Below are positions 10,241-19,800 of a DNA stretch of 25,318 nucleotides, piece by piece. Source of the DNA: Mesostigma viride. Lineage: Eukaryota; Streptophyta; Mesostigmatophyceae; Mesostigmatales; Mesostigmataceae. The stretch lies in NCBI GenBank assembly GCA_009746045.1, contig RPFO01000839.1, positions 71,501 through 96,818 on the forward strand, written 5' to 3'. Every line of letters starts with the position of its first letter. The stretch's first letter is position 1. The notes beneath the pieces were generated by a model, which worked only from the letters and a program-made list of their open reading frames with translations, did not search any database and was not told the DNA's origin. A program made the translations under genes and the position numbers.

Positions 10241-13200
10241 TTAGACAGCTTGCTGAGATGGGTCCATCAGAGACTGAAGAACCTTGTATTGCACTGCTGC
10301 CTTCTGCACTAGCTTGGTCAAAGCATCAGCAGGATTGTCAACCCCAGGGATATGCTCAATATTGGCCAAGGAGGACAACTCCTTAAGAAGGAGATAATCC
10401 AAGTCCCTACTTCTGGCCATCTGCCTGTGCACAAACTGCACCATCCCCATGGAGTCTGTTTTTAGAAGAGTGGTAACCTGAAGTGGCCAAGGAGTGTTAG
10501 AAGTCATCTGATGAAGCAACTCCTTCAGATAAAGGCTTGTGTGAATGCCTTCACAAATAGCCCTGCATTCTGCCACATCACTGCTGACAGCCACCCGTTT
10601 GTGCAGGCGACTAAACCAGCTCACCAAACTCCCCAGGCCTTCCTGTCTGAGCACAAAGAGCCCTGCAGCCCTGCCCCTGACCTTGGAGACCTGCCTGCTG
10701 TCCATTGAGCTATCCACATACAGCTCCATGCAAATGGGTTGTGATAAATCCACTGCAGACAACAGAATGCCAGATGAAGCCCTGACCTGATCAGCCACCT
10801 TGGCAGACCCTAGCTCCACCAGCATGTCATCAGGCAACCTGGCTATGACCATAAGGTCTGGCCTGGAAATGCCTGCCACCCAAGCAACCATGCCCCTCAC
10901 CATGGGACACAGTGCCTGTGTGATGGTTGGAGGAAGCTTGCTAATGAGGGTCTCTTGATAGTCATTGCCCCCCACCAGCAGCATACGCCACTCCCCTCCC
11001 TTCTTCACCAGTGTGGCCTCCATGCCCACAAACAGCAGAGGCTCATTCTCCACCTGCCATTGCTCCCTACCCAGAGGAAACTTGGACTTAATGATGGAGA
11101 TCAGCTCCTTAAGCCACGACGTGGGAGCTATCAGATGTAGGTCATCCCCGTGCAGCGAAGCATACACTGGCAGGCCTTCCCATTGCCCCAGAAACAGACA
11201 GGGGTCTACAGGAGAGACCTTCAAGTTGCAATGCTCCTTCAGGAAACGGTTGAGAGTCTCCCTCCAGATTATTGGACTTGACCTCAGGCCCTCCAGGCCC
11301 TTGAGGATTTTAAGGAACTCCGTGTGGATGTCCCTTTTCCATACAGCAGGCACCCTAACATAGAAAGGCGTCTTGCCCTCCCACTTTTCCTGTGCCACAT
11401 CTGCATCACCCTCCAGAAATGCCCTCTTGAAGTCTATCACCACTGAGCCATAGTCCAAGCCCTTGTTGAGAAGGCCTAGAAAGACACACAGCAGCAGCCT
11501 CCAAGTATCATGCAGCATGCCAGGGGTATACAACTCCTCAGCAGTGCACTCACCAGTACCCTTGAACTCATTCAGCACTGGCCTGACATGTGGTACCTTG
11601 ACCCCGTCCACCTCCTTCATCTTGATGACAAACTTGAGCTTGAGTAGACGTCGTGCAGGAGGCAGGTCATTGACAGGTTCCACGCATTTCTTGGAGATCC
11701 AGTCCTCCCCAGATTTAATCAGACCCAGTGTGACCTGGGGACACATAATGGGAGAGGACATGAGCTTCACCAGGCCTTGGTAGTTGATAGGGCTGTGTCC
11801 AGCAAGTGAGTGAGGACCAATGCCCAAACTGCTTGGATGACTAGCAGCTGGCAGTATGAGGTCATCAACCAAGGGCTCCTGCCCCTGGCACACTTGCACA
11901 CGCTTAACCGTCCTGGTTACTGCACGTGATAGGTGAGTGGTCCTGAAATTAATCAGTGGGACCTGACCAGCCCCTTCCTTAGTCAGGAGAGAGGACGTGA
12001 TCACTACCCCATCCTGGCATAGGAAATTCTGCCCCAGAAGAGCAGGTCCTTGATAGCCCTCCAAGACACAAAAAGCAGTGTCCTGTCCAAGGATAGGAAT
12101 GAATACCTCACCCAGTACCTTCACGTGTACCCCGCCACTGAAGTCAGACACAAACTGATAGCTGGGTTCAGACATGCTGTACCCTGCTGCAGCCCTGGTC
12201 CCAATAATGGAGACCTGAGAATTAGTGTCTACCTCTAAGGCAGTGTCCAGCCCCAGATTGCCATGCCACCTGAGCTTGGCTACCTTGGGCTGCTTCTTGG
12301 CCCTTTGTAGAGCCCCAATCAATCCAGCCAAACTTGTCCCCCTGGGCTTGGTTAGTGCCTTGGGCTTGACAGTTGACTCCCCAGCTGTTGACCTTGCAGC
12401 CTGTTCAACAAGTACCTCTGCAACCTGGCCAGGGCTGACAGATTCCCCTGCAACAGATGTGGTCGTTGCGTCAGTGATGTCACCTGGGACCTGAAAATCC
12501 TGCAGATCCTGTGAGCCTTGTGCCTGACTGCCCTCATTCATCAGGTTAGGCTTGACATATGACCAACTCAGCCGGTGTACATGCTTTGGTTCGTCCTCCA
12601 TGCTGACCAAGCATGCGTGGCTAGCTTCATCAACCTGGGTAACCACCCCAGGACTCCAGCTACCACGTTTGCCATAAAGGCTAGGTTCCTTCCAAGCTAG
12701 GACCTTCTGACCCACTTGTGGCTCCAGCATCTTCCAACCCCGGTCCTTCTCCCTCAGCTTGGCAAAGGTGACATGTGCAGCATGTTTCCAGCCCTCCAGC
12801 ACATGTGGTGGGCACAGGCCATGATATAGACCCATTGGGCTGACAGCAACTCCATCATAGTAGAAGTTAACCCTGCTGTTCAGCTGCTGCTCCACGTTCC
12901 TCAGCCATGCACTCCTGACAAGTGCAGGTGCAGACAAGGGTACCCAGTCTTCAGAGATGATCAATTTCTTGACCTCCTGGATTGCCCTCTCGATAGCACC
13001 CTGCTGCCCATGAGCCTCCCTAGGTGTAACCAGCAACTCAGGAAGGGTAGGATCACCCTTGAGATGCTGAAACTGCATGTCCACCTGGATCCTTGTGGTA
13101 GGAAACTTGGCTCTTACATTCTGCAGGGCAGCCAGCAAGTACCTGTTCTTCATAGAAGGTAAATGCTCCAGCACCTTGTATTTCGTGTACCTGTCCACGC

Positions 13201-13726
13201 ACACCAACAGTTGCATGCCCCTGATGTGTTGGATATCACACTGCAGATCACCAATGCTCTGAGGTAGAGCTTTGGCATGTGATTTCCTGGGCTTGTTGGA
13301 GGACAACTGGCACTTACACCGTGAGGCAGCTTGCTGACACGCCTTAAGAAGGGGTGCCCTGCCCATACGGAAGGCAAAGTTGTTTGACAGAGAAGTGGCA
13401 TGCCCAAACATGTTGTGGATTCGGGCACCCAACTCCTGGTACACAGAGGAAGCAGTCCCTGGCACAGTCAGGACTGTGCTGTCAGGTTGTCCAGCATCAC
13501 CATGCTGACTTCCATCCTGTTCTGACTCAGAGCCTGAGTCACCCTGCTCATGCCCAACACCTGGACCGCCAGCAGGGACCACATGCATACCACCAGAGGC
13601 CTTCACACCCCTCTGTGGTTGTACATTGGTTTCTCTCAAAATGAGAGGTCCACCCTCGTGCCCAGCACGAGGATGCATAGGGTCAGACATACTTACAGCT
13701 GCATCAGCTGTCAAGGACGTCTTCAT
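10241..13726 (-). CDS. pol: Copia-type Pol: integrase, protease-like, reverse transcriptase, RNase H
   Basis: The ORF encodes 1161 residues. (1) Integrase: H104-x4-H109 and C130/C137/C139 form a zinc-binding-like region; catalytic D164, D216 and E246 (GAIERAIQE) follow, with 29 residues between D216 and E246. A basic, Trp-containing module (about 335-395, WSPGVVTQVD) follows and resembles an SH3-like integrase tail. (2) Aspartic protease-like: LEVDTNSQVSIIG with D500, and PALLGQNFL at 561-569, matching the 'LLG.dFL' part of retropepsins; the usual DTG/DSG is DTN. (3) Reverse transcriptase of the RVT_2 (copia) type: VVIDFKRAFLEGD (D765), LEGLRSSPIIW and LHGDDLHLI (D861, D862), in place of the common YVDD. 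(4) RNase H: LYVDSS (D1005), SSDVAECRA (E1053), KTDSMG (D1091), NPADALTK (D1134). All catalytic acids are present. The first 100 residues are low complexity with no protease motif. The frame stays open upstream of this ATG to the gag UGA, so the real product is probably a Gag-Pol readthrough protein. Confidence 0.9.
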   Translation of the reverse strand: MKTSLTADAAVSMSDPMHPRAGHEGGPLILRETNVQPQRGVKASGGMHVVPAGGPGVGHEQGDSGSESEQDGSQHGDAGQPDSTVLTVPGTASSVYQELGARIHNMFGHATSLSNNFAFRMGRAPLLKACQQAASRCKCQLSSNKPRKSHAKALPQSIGDLQCDIQHIRGMQLLVCVDRYTKYKVLEHLPSMKNRYLLAALQNVRAKFPTTRIQVDMQFQHLKGDPTLPELLVTPREAHGQQGAIERAIQEVKKLIISEDWVPLSAPALVRSAWLRNVEQQLNSRVNFYYDGVAVSPMGLYHGLCPPHVLEGWKHAAHVTFAKLREKDRGWKMLEPQVGQKVLAWKEPSLYGKRGSWSPGVVTQVDEASHACLVSMEDEPKHVHRLSWSYVKPNLMNEGSQAQGSQDLQDFQVPGDITDATTTSVAGESVSPGQVAEVLVEQAARSTAGESTVKPKALTKPRGTSLAGLIGALQRAKKQPKVAKLRWHGNLGLDTALEVDTNSQVSIIGTRAAAGYSMSEPSYQFVSDFSGGVHVKVLGEVFIPILGQDTAFCVLEGYQGPALLGQNFLCQDGVVITSSLLTKEGAGQVPLINFRTTHLSRAVTRTVKRVQVCQGQEPLVDDLILPAASHPSSLGIGPHSLAGHSPINYQGLVKLMSSPIMCPQVTLGLIKSGEDWISKKCVEPVNDLPPARRLLKLKFVIKMKEVDGVKVPHVRPVLNEFKGTGECTAEELYTPGMLHDTWRLLLCVFLGLLNKGLDYGSVVIDFKRAFLEGDADVAQEKWEGKTPFYVRVPAVWKRDIHTEFLKILKGLEGLRSSPIIWRETLNRFLKEHCNLKVSPVDPCLFLGQWEGLPVYASLHGDDLHLIAPTSWLKELISIIKSKFPLGREQWQVENEPLLFVGMEATLVKKGGEWRMLLVGGNDYQETLISKLPPTITQALCPMVRGMVAWVAGISRPDLMVIARLPDDMLVELGSAKVADQVRASSGILLSAVDLSQPICMELYVDSSMDSRQVSKVRGRAAGLFVLRQEGLGSLVSWFSRLHKRVAVSSDVAECRAICEGIHTSLYLKELLHQMTSNTPWPLQVTTLLKTDSMGMVQFVHRQMARSRDLDYLLLKELSSLANIEHIPGVDNPADALTKLVQKAAVQYKVLQSLMDPSQQAV

Positions 13727-13867
13727 AGGAACCTGTACCTCTCCAGGTGACCTGGGGCCACACTGAACCTGGAGATCACCCTCTTGTTGCCCAGATATAA
13801 AATCTGCATTGGAGCACCTGGCCTCCCCCTTGGGTGAATTAAGGTGTGTAGGGGTTGCCTCAGACAG

Positions 13868-13870
13868 TCA
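13868..13870 (-). promoter_or_regulatory. In-frame UGA between gag and pol, candidate readthrough codon
   Basis: gag (ATG at 14983) and pol (ATG at 13726) are in the same frame, 1257 bases apart. The 47 codons after the UGA and before the pol ATG have no further stop. The context is CAG-TGA-CTG; UGA followed by C is a leaky context in eukaryotes, and UGA-CUA is a known readthrough signal. Translational suppression is therefore the simplest way to make Pol. A downstream pseudoknot was not modelled. Confidence 0.65.
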
Positions 13871-14983
13871 CTGCTCCTTGTTGTCTTCTTGCTGACTGCC
13901 CTTTGAAGGCTGGCCTGCCTGGGACTTGTTGTTGTTCTTCTTGTTGTTGTTGTTATTCTTGTTGCTGCCCTGGCCCTGGGACTTCTTGAAGCTGGGACAC
14001 TCCTTCTTGATGTGCCCCCACCCCTTGCACAGGTAGCATTGTATCTTGGACTTGCCCTGGCCACTGCCCCCATTGTCAGACGCGTTGCCCTGCTTGGGCT
14101 GACCACCCACCCGCCTGAACACCGACTTGGAGTGTGACCTCCTGTCAGAATCAGGTGAATGATCTCCCTTGCGCTTGTGATGGTTGCCCCTACGCCCTCC
14201 TTGGCTTCGGTCAGCCTCAGACGTCTTGGAGCCACCCTGGGTACGCCCGCCTGCCTGGGTAGCCTTCACTGCTGGCACTCCACCCTCAAACAGCTCCTCT
14301 GCCTCGAGTGCTTGTTTGATTATGACCTTGTAGGCCTTCAGGGTAGAGTGTGGGGCACACATGACTTTTAAGGAGCCACGTGTCGCCTTATCCAGCCCAG
14401 AAACCTTGAGCCAGTTGGTTAGGGCTATGTTATCAGCGACATTAAAGCCGTGAGCCCTGCCCTCCTCAACCATCTTACAATAGTTGAGAAAGTTCTGGAT
14501 CAGGTCCCCCTTGACCTCCCACCCTTGGTATTTGTCCTGCCAATGGATCCCCACTTTCTTCCTCTGATCCTCCAGCAGCTCCTTCAGCTCAGCCACGTAC
14601 AGTGCCCAGGCCTTATTGGCCTTTTTGCACTCCCTGGTTAGGTCCTTAATCTGGTCAGTACACTTGCCAAAAGTGCTACTGCCTATCCAGATTTGATAGT
14701 AATTTGTACCACCGTACAAGCTAGGGAACCCTTCCAATCCCTCCACAAACTCTTCAGCCTGCTTAGGCTTGGAGTCTGAGGTTACAGGCTGCAACTGATT
14801 GACAATTAAAAGACCCTGTGTGGTAAGATCAAAGCCATGAATAGCTTGTGCATTATTATTATTGTGAGGAAGGTTGGTAATCTCTCCGGTAAGCCCCACG
14901 TCATCTACGTGAGCGGTTCCACTACCAGCACCCCCATTATTATTCCCACTGGCTGGACCCTTGCTACGGCGTCCCTCAGCCAT
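13868..14983 (-). CDS. gag: Copia Gag with CCHC zinc knuckle
   Basis: The ORF has 371 residues. The N-terminal 50 residues are Gly/Asn-rich (a possible disordered tail). The middle (about 80-235) is helical and charged, with KDLTRECKKANKAWALYVAE and a Leu-rich segment ending in AYKVIIKQALEAEELFEGG, as expected of a copia capsid. A basic region (250-310) leads to the zinc knuckle C316-x2-C319-x4-H324-x4-C329 (CYLCKGWGHIKKEC). The tail is Asn/Lys/Gln-rich. The start at 14983 has A at -3. Gag forms the virus-like particle and packages element RNA. The stop is an in-frame UGA that keeps the pol frame. Confidence 0.92.
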   Translation of the reverse strand: MAEGRRSKGPASGNNNGGAGSGTAHVDDVGLTGEITNLPHNNNNAQAIHGFDLTTQGLLIVNQLQPVTSDSKPKQAEEFVEGLEGFPSLYGGTNYYQIWIGSSTFGKCTDQIKDLTRECKKANKAWALYVAELKELLEDQRKKVGIHWQDKYQGWEVKGDLIQNFLNYCKMVEEGRAHGFNVADNIALTNWLKVSGLDKATRGSLKVMCAPHSTLKAYKVIIKQALEAEELFEGGVPAVKATQAGGRTQGGSKTSEADRSQGGRRGNHHKRKGDHSPDSDRRSHSKSVFRRVGGQPKQGNASDNGGSGQGKSKIQCYLCKGWGHIKKECPSFKKSQGQGSNKNNNNNKKNNNKSQAGQPSKGSQQEDNKEQ

Positions 14984-15152
14984 CCTGCACTACCAGCTAT
15001 TCAAAGAACACCTTAACGAAGCAGCAGAAAATATGTACAAAATTTTTGTGTCGCCTCTGCCGCCTGCGCCGGTGTCGCTGCCGCCCCGCGAATTGCCGCC
15101 GAAATTCGACAAAAAAAATGTCGACAAGTACTGCAGAAGAAAATTAGGCCGA

Positions 15153-15863
15153 CTAGTAGTCAAGGCCCCTGAAGTCGCAGTACGTGTATACGAACTCACG
15201 ATCCTCCATATCCAGCTCCGGACCTGCACCGGTATGAATTAAAACCGGCGTGCTCCCCGCCGCGTAAGTTGCGACGCGCCGACGCGCGACGAGGCGCAGA
15301 GGATGTGTAAAGATCGTCAATAATTCCCACCCCGCGGGAATCCACTCTCGCACAGAGGCGAGAAATGCCACCAGGTTAATTAAAACCTGGCGCTCGCGAC
15401 TGCGTACGCCGCGAGTGAGCAGCGATAACAGCGCGAGATCCTGAAACAAATTTGTTGACACCGCCGGCGCGCCCCCCGTGCGAAGCGATGCCCAGTTTTG
15501 CAGGTTTCTCTGGTAACCGGTGAGTGAAGAGAGGACGTTGTCCAACTCCTCAATGGCAGTCGTGACTTCGGTCACCGACCGCAAACCTCCCCGCACCTGG
15601 ACCGTAAATGTCGATAAAATGTTTCGAATCTGGTCCAACAGGTTGCGGATTGCCGGCACCAGTGCTGGCAAATCGGGGTCCTCGGGGTTATCCCCGAGCA
15701 ATGCGTGAGCTGCACGCTGCTGACGATGAAGCTCGTCGAGCGAAACTGTAACTTCGTCGAGCAATTGTTGCCACGACGGCACAGTTGGTCTTGACGAAGA
15801 ACCAGCCGGCGGAGCGGCTATTTCCTCATCGTCCGGAATCCGAAATTCTTCCGAATTTGGCAT
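15153..15863 (-). CDS. Extra ORF between 5' LTR and gag, function unknown
   Basis: The ORF encodes 236 residues from the ATG at 15863, 28 bases inside the LTR border. AAAAAG precedes the ATG. An in-frame ATG in the LTR (15953) would add 30 residues. The first 50 residues are acidic and Pro-rich (PDDEEIAAPP). About 55-170 are predominantly helical with spaced hydrophobic residues (QQLLDEVTVSLDELHRQ and IRNLLDQIRNILSTF), consistent with a coiled coil. A hydrophobic and Arg-rich segment (LLSLLTRGVRSRERQVLINL) follows. It ends EFVYTYCDFRGLDY. No family is recognised. The frame differs from gag, which starts 169 bases downstream. Typical copia elements have no such ORF, so it may be a captured or element-specific gene. 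A chance ORF of this length is possible but unlikely. Confidence 0.55.
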   Translation of the reverse strand: MPNSEEFRIPDDEEIAAPPAGSSSRPTVPSWQQLLDEVTVSLDELHRQQRAAHALLGDNPEDPDLPALVPAIRNLLDQIRNILSTFTVQVRGGLRSVTEVTTAIEELDNVLSSLTGYQRNLQNWASLRTGGAPAVSTNLFQDLALLSLLTRGVRSRERQVLINLVAFLASVREWIPAGWELLTIFTHPLRLVARRRVATYAAGSTPVLIHTGAGPELDMEDREFVYTYCDFRGLDY

Positions 15864-15890
15864 CTTTTTGACAGAGCGTGTAATACGAGT

Positions 15891-16200
15891 TGTGAGGGTA
15901 AGAATGCCACGAATTCCGCCATGGTTCTTGCAGGAAGTTGCCTTTATTAACAATCAGGAAACACAGACGTAAGTCACGTCTCTTCCAAGACTGCACGCAG
16001 CACAGACGACAGGGTCGCAGTGCCAAGAGAACGTGCACGCAAGAACTAGCGTCCCGGTGTGACCAAGTCACTCATATAGCTTACTAGGGACGCGTCCAAG
16101 TATTCAGCTGCACTGTCACAGCTGAACTGTCAATCAATTGATTACACAGACTCTGGCACGCCTTTGGCGCGCAGATCTATCAATTGTCCATACGGCTAGT
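15891..16200 (-). repeat. 5' LTR of the copia element, truncated
   Basis: The 310 bases match 8678-8987 with two substitutions (8737/15950 T to C, and an A to T in CACGTCACTT near 8767/15980). It carries the same TATA-like sequence and AATAAA. The part equivalent to 8988 onward (the outer part of U3) is missing, and sequence after 16200 (GGGCGTCCCCAAC) is unrelated. The missing piece was not found elsewhere in the window. Confidence 0.9.
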
Positions 16201-16856
16201 GGGCGTCCCCAACATCTACTGCTCCAATTTTGGTACTTTTGAAATTCCATGCCTGGAGCGCAAAGTTTGCAATATATGTGCCGTTTGTAGCTCTAGCTCT
16301 ATAATAACCTGACCAACCCCGCATTCCTCAAAGTACTTAGCACTTGTTGCCTATTCTCATTATGCGAATCACATGATTAGGATGTGCTTCATGATTGCTA
16401 TTGCTCGAGATTCAATTAAGAATGATTGACATCAATAAATGATGAACCAAATAAACCAAATTAGGCCACTTGACAAGTTCATGATCCATTTAAATTGTAC
16501 AATTAAGCGATTAATTAATTCATAAATCATACATTACATGGGATACCCCCGTCGACGAGCTAGTGGTACGTACAATGAAACATTTGAGTTTGTAACATGT
16601 CTCCATGGATATATACATGTATGCTGGACCTCGCGCATCTCAGCCCTCTAAGAAATGTTATTTGAACTCAGGTCTAGATCTAAATATATACATGATCTGG
16701 ATAATATTATACACTTCCTTAAAAGAGCATGAATCGAGCTTTACAATTCAGGACAAGGAACTCGTTTGCAAATCACGGCTGAAAGGCAAGTGCTCACAAC
16801 GAAGCACGTGCTCTCAAGGCTGTCCACCTCGTCCAACCAAGCCCGGGCGAGCTGGC
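16201..16856. other. A+T-rich sequence between copia and the transposase gene, no gene seen
   Basis: The segment is low in G+C after about 16380. It may be the 3' UTR and end of the DDE element, whose terminal inverted repeats I could not identify; the reverse complement of GGGCGTCCCCAAC was not found near 20900-22000. Confidence 0.5.
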
Positions 16857-19800
16857 CTACTCAACAGGTCTCTTCTTGGCCAAGTTCGTGAGCCGTTTCT
16901 CGACGTCTGTCGGAATGGTCAAGATGGCCTGGCGATTGTTAGCTGGGTTGACAACAATGGTGTGTTCGAACCCCGCGTCCATGCACAGGTAGCAATTGAC
17001 CAAGTTTGGCTGTTCAGCTTGCGCATCGGCGTCCATTTTGAACATCGTCGCCATACCCGGAAATCTGTCCCAGTAGCGCACCCCCACCACCCATTGTCCC
17101 TTACGGAACAACTCCCTATCGACCTTGCCGTTTCTGTCGGCCACTCGCCTCACGAAAGTAGCGGCCACCTGATAAGGCTCCTGCAAGACTTCCGCTAGCC
17201 AATATGGATGATCTGGATCGTGGGACTCATCACCAGAGTAGGACTCGACGGCAAAAATGTCTCGCAGCTTCAGTCTCCTTCCCATCATCGTCCTCTCTGC
17301 CTGTAGTCTGTTCAGTCGCGTCCCTGCGTGCCCCCCTTGTCCGTTTGGGTTCCTTTGCACTGGCTCCCCCAGTTTGTGGAGCTTCATCCGAGCACCTCCC
17401 ACATTCCAGCCGTCCATGTCGGTCCACTCCTTTCGACAATCCCACCACCTTTCCTCGGCGCACGCACCGCCACAATAGCAGGAATACTGGCGCAGCATTA
17501 AGCGCGTCACATTCGACTTGTCCATGCGCCACCAGTGCGCCTTCTTCACTCCTTTGATTTCGCCGCGCCCTGGGCTGTAAGGAAGCACCTGCGCGTCGAA
17601 GACAAGATTTGCACAAGGGAAAGTTGAAGTTACGAGACCATCGAGCTAGTTGTGTTTTATTAAGCACTCCTGATCGCCAGGACTCCAAGAACGCCCTAGA
17701 AACGACGGCCGGCGTAACTATTCCCTGAACGAGGACTGTACACTTAATTACCTCGGGGAACTCGAAGAAGTTACGCCTGGTCGTTGTGGTCCCGCCCACC
17801 GCCCCCGACGCCAGATTCTCCACCAACTGGGCGGCCGTCTGTTTGTCCTGGTTCTCTTCCCTGATGTGCCACCTCCTCAACATGCACTTCACAGTCCCAC
17901 CAGCTCCATCCACCTCCCCCTTTCCGTGCTGCTCCCCAAAGTAATTCCACTCAAATGACTCCAGGTGCGGATCCTCCGTCAGCAGCCGGGCCACTTCCGC
18001 GATCACATTCCTTGACTTGAACTGCATGGAGCAATTGTCCGACCACCCAATGAAGCGCTTCACCTCTACCCCTTCTGACCGTAGTGTCGCCAGGATTTTG
18101 AGGATAGCAAAACGGAGGGCCCGCCCGTCCCTTTTCATTCCGCCCTGTCCGATGAAGTGAAACTCCCTTCTCACGACCTTTCCCGACGCTGGATCCAAGT
18201 AGCGCACGATCCAGGGCATAAGGACGAATGTGACTGGATGCCAATACTGTGCTTGGAGATTGTGATAGGTGTAAGACTGGTAGTTCTCGGCGTAATCTGT
18301 GTGGCATACAAGGTCCCCCACCCGCATCCTTGAGAGACATTCCTTGGAGGCGTCCGCTTGCCACCACGCGTTGAAGCAATGCTGGATGAAGTCCGGCCAC
18401 TTGTCCACAATTGCCTCCTTTAGCTCCGTTGGTGTGGACTTGACGTCGACTTGCGTCAATCGCTGCCCACCAGCCTTTGCGATCTCGTCACAGTCGTCCT
18501 GCATATGCGCAGTGTGCACATACAGAAAAGACATCAACTTCGACCCACCAATGACCTGTAGAAAGAAAAAAGACAGGACCTCAGGAAAAATTGAAAAAGA
18601 AACGCCTTGGGGCGCAACCACTCCACTAAAAATTACCTCTGGCCCAAGAACTTCAGGAAACATTGCAAAAGAAACGCCTTGGGGCGCAACCACTCCACTA
18701 AAAATTACCTCTGGCCCAAGAACCGCACCCGGCGGCACATCCTGCATCTCGTATCTGGTCCATGAAATCAGGTGGTTGGAAGCCTCCTCCCGTTCGCATA
18801 ACATGAAGTTCCGAATTCCACACTTGGGAGCCAGGCAAGTGCCCAACACACAAGCCTTACGCCGGATCGAGCAAACCCCCAACTCCTCGCCCAGGTCATG
18901 ATCGGGCACCCCTTCCTCGTCGTCCAGCACCCTCCCATGCATGGGCAGATCCTCAAGTTCGCCCTGAAAAGGCTGAACCTGCGGCCGCGACGACCCCACA
19001 GACGACCTCGAACCTCCCCCCTCCCTCATCCCCTCCACCTCACAAGTAAACTTGTTCACCCACTCTGTCGTGTGAGTGGCTTTGAAAATGGAACATGTGG
19101 GCACGGACGACCCCACGTCGAGCTGGCTACCATGATCGCACGCGTGGCATTCAGGTCCGCACTCGCATCTGGCATGAAAAGTTGCACGAAATTTGGCCAA
19201 CCCCCCAACCATGGACTGCATGGTAGTGTGGTGCTGGCATGCGCACAAGTTCCGCATTTTCCACCGCCCCTTGACGCATGCGGGCATATGCTTGCAAAAA
19301 GTAGTGTATCCCACATGAACTGTGCTCTTCTGATTCGTGCGTAGCATTGACATCCCTGCCTCCGTCTCCAAAATCACCTGATTTCCCCCCCTCACACCCT
19401 CCTCTCCCTCCCCCCCCCCCCCTCCCTACTGTCCATCCGCCGCGGTGGCTTCAACTCCGGATGGCGGGAAATGAACACTTCGTAAATCTTCGACTTGGAG
19501 ACAGTATAGTAGCGCGCACCCTCCGAAAACGCTAGTGTATGTTTGTAATCCTTTCTGGTCCATTCACAATGAACATCCTTCATGTTCGGAGACGCCCGCG
19601 TCAAGTTATCATCCCTCCAGCACGCTTGTATCAGGGCAATGACTTCCGTCGGAAGCTCGTCTTTCCTCCTCCTCCTCTCTGGCGCACTCATCAAAAGGTC
19701 GTCCTCCCCTTCTTCCATTCCATCCCTGTGACCCCGAACAGTTGCGACAAAGCGCCTGTCAATCCCGAACGCGCGCTCCACAATCCTGTCCGGGACGCCC

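Larger units (their letters stand above)
8678..16200 (-). mobile_element. Ty1/copia-type LTR retrotransposon with rearranged pol and extra 5' ORF
   Basis: Flanking direct repeats start with identical sequence at 8678 and 15891 (TGTGAGGGTAAGAATGCC), 7213 bp apart. All coding regions between them read on the minus strand: a 236-residue ORF, gag, and pol. Pol has a copia-type reverse transcriptase and RNase H (motifs listed under pol). The two LTR copies match at 308 of 310 shared positions, which suggests recent insertion. The right (5') LTR is truncated at 16200, where unrelated sequence begins, so no target-site duplication can be checked. The left LTR abuts the CCCT array. Internal domain order is gag, integrase, protease, reverse transcriptase, RNase H, which differs from the usual copia order with protease first. 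Confidence 0.92.

Noticed and set aside
17230-17588. C-terminal 118 codons of the 721-codon minus ORF (after 17588)
   Set aside because: This part is out of frame with the final exon and lies beyond the proposed intron 3 acceptor; the overlapping 243-codon frame has the protein-like sequence.
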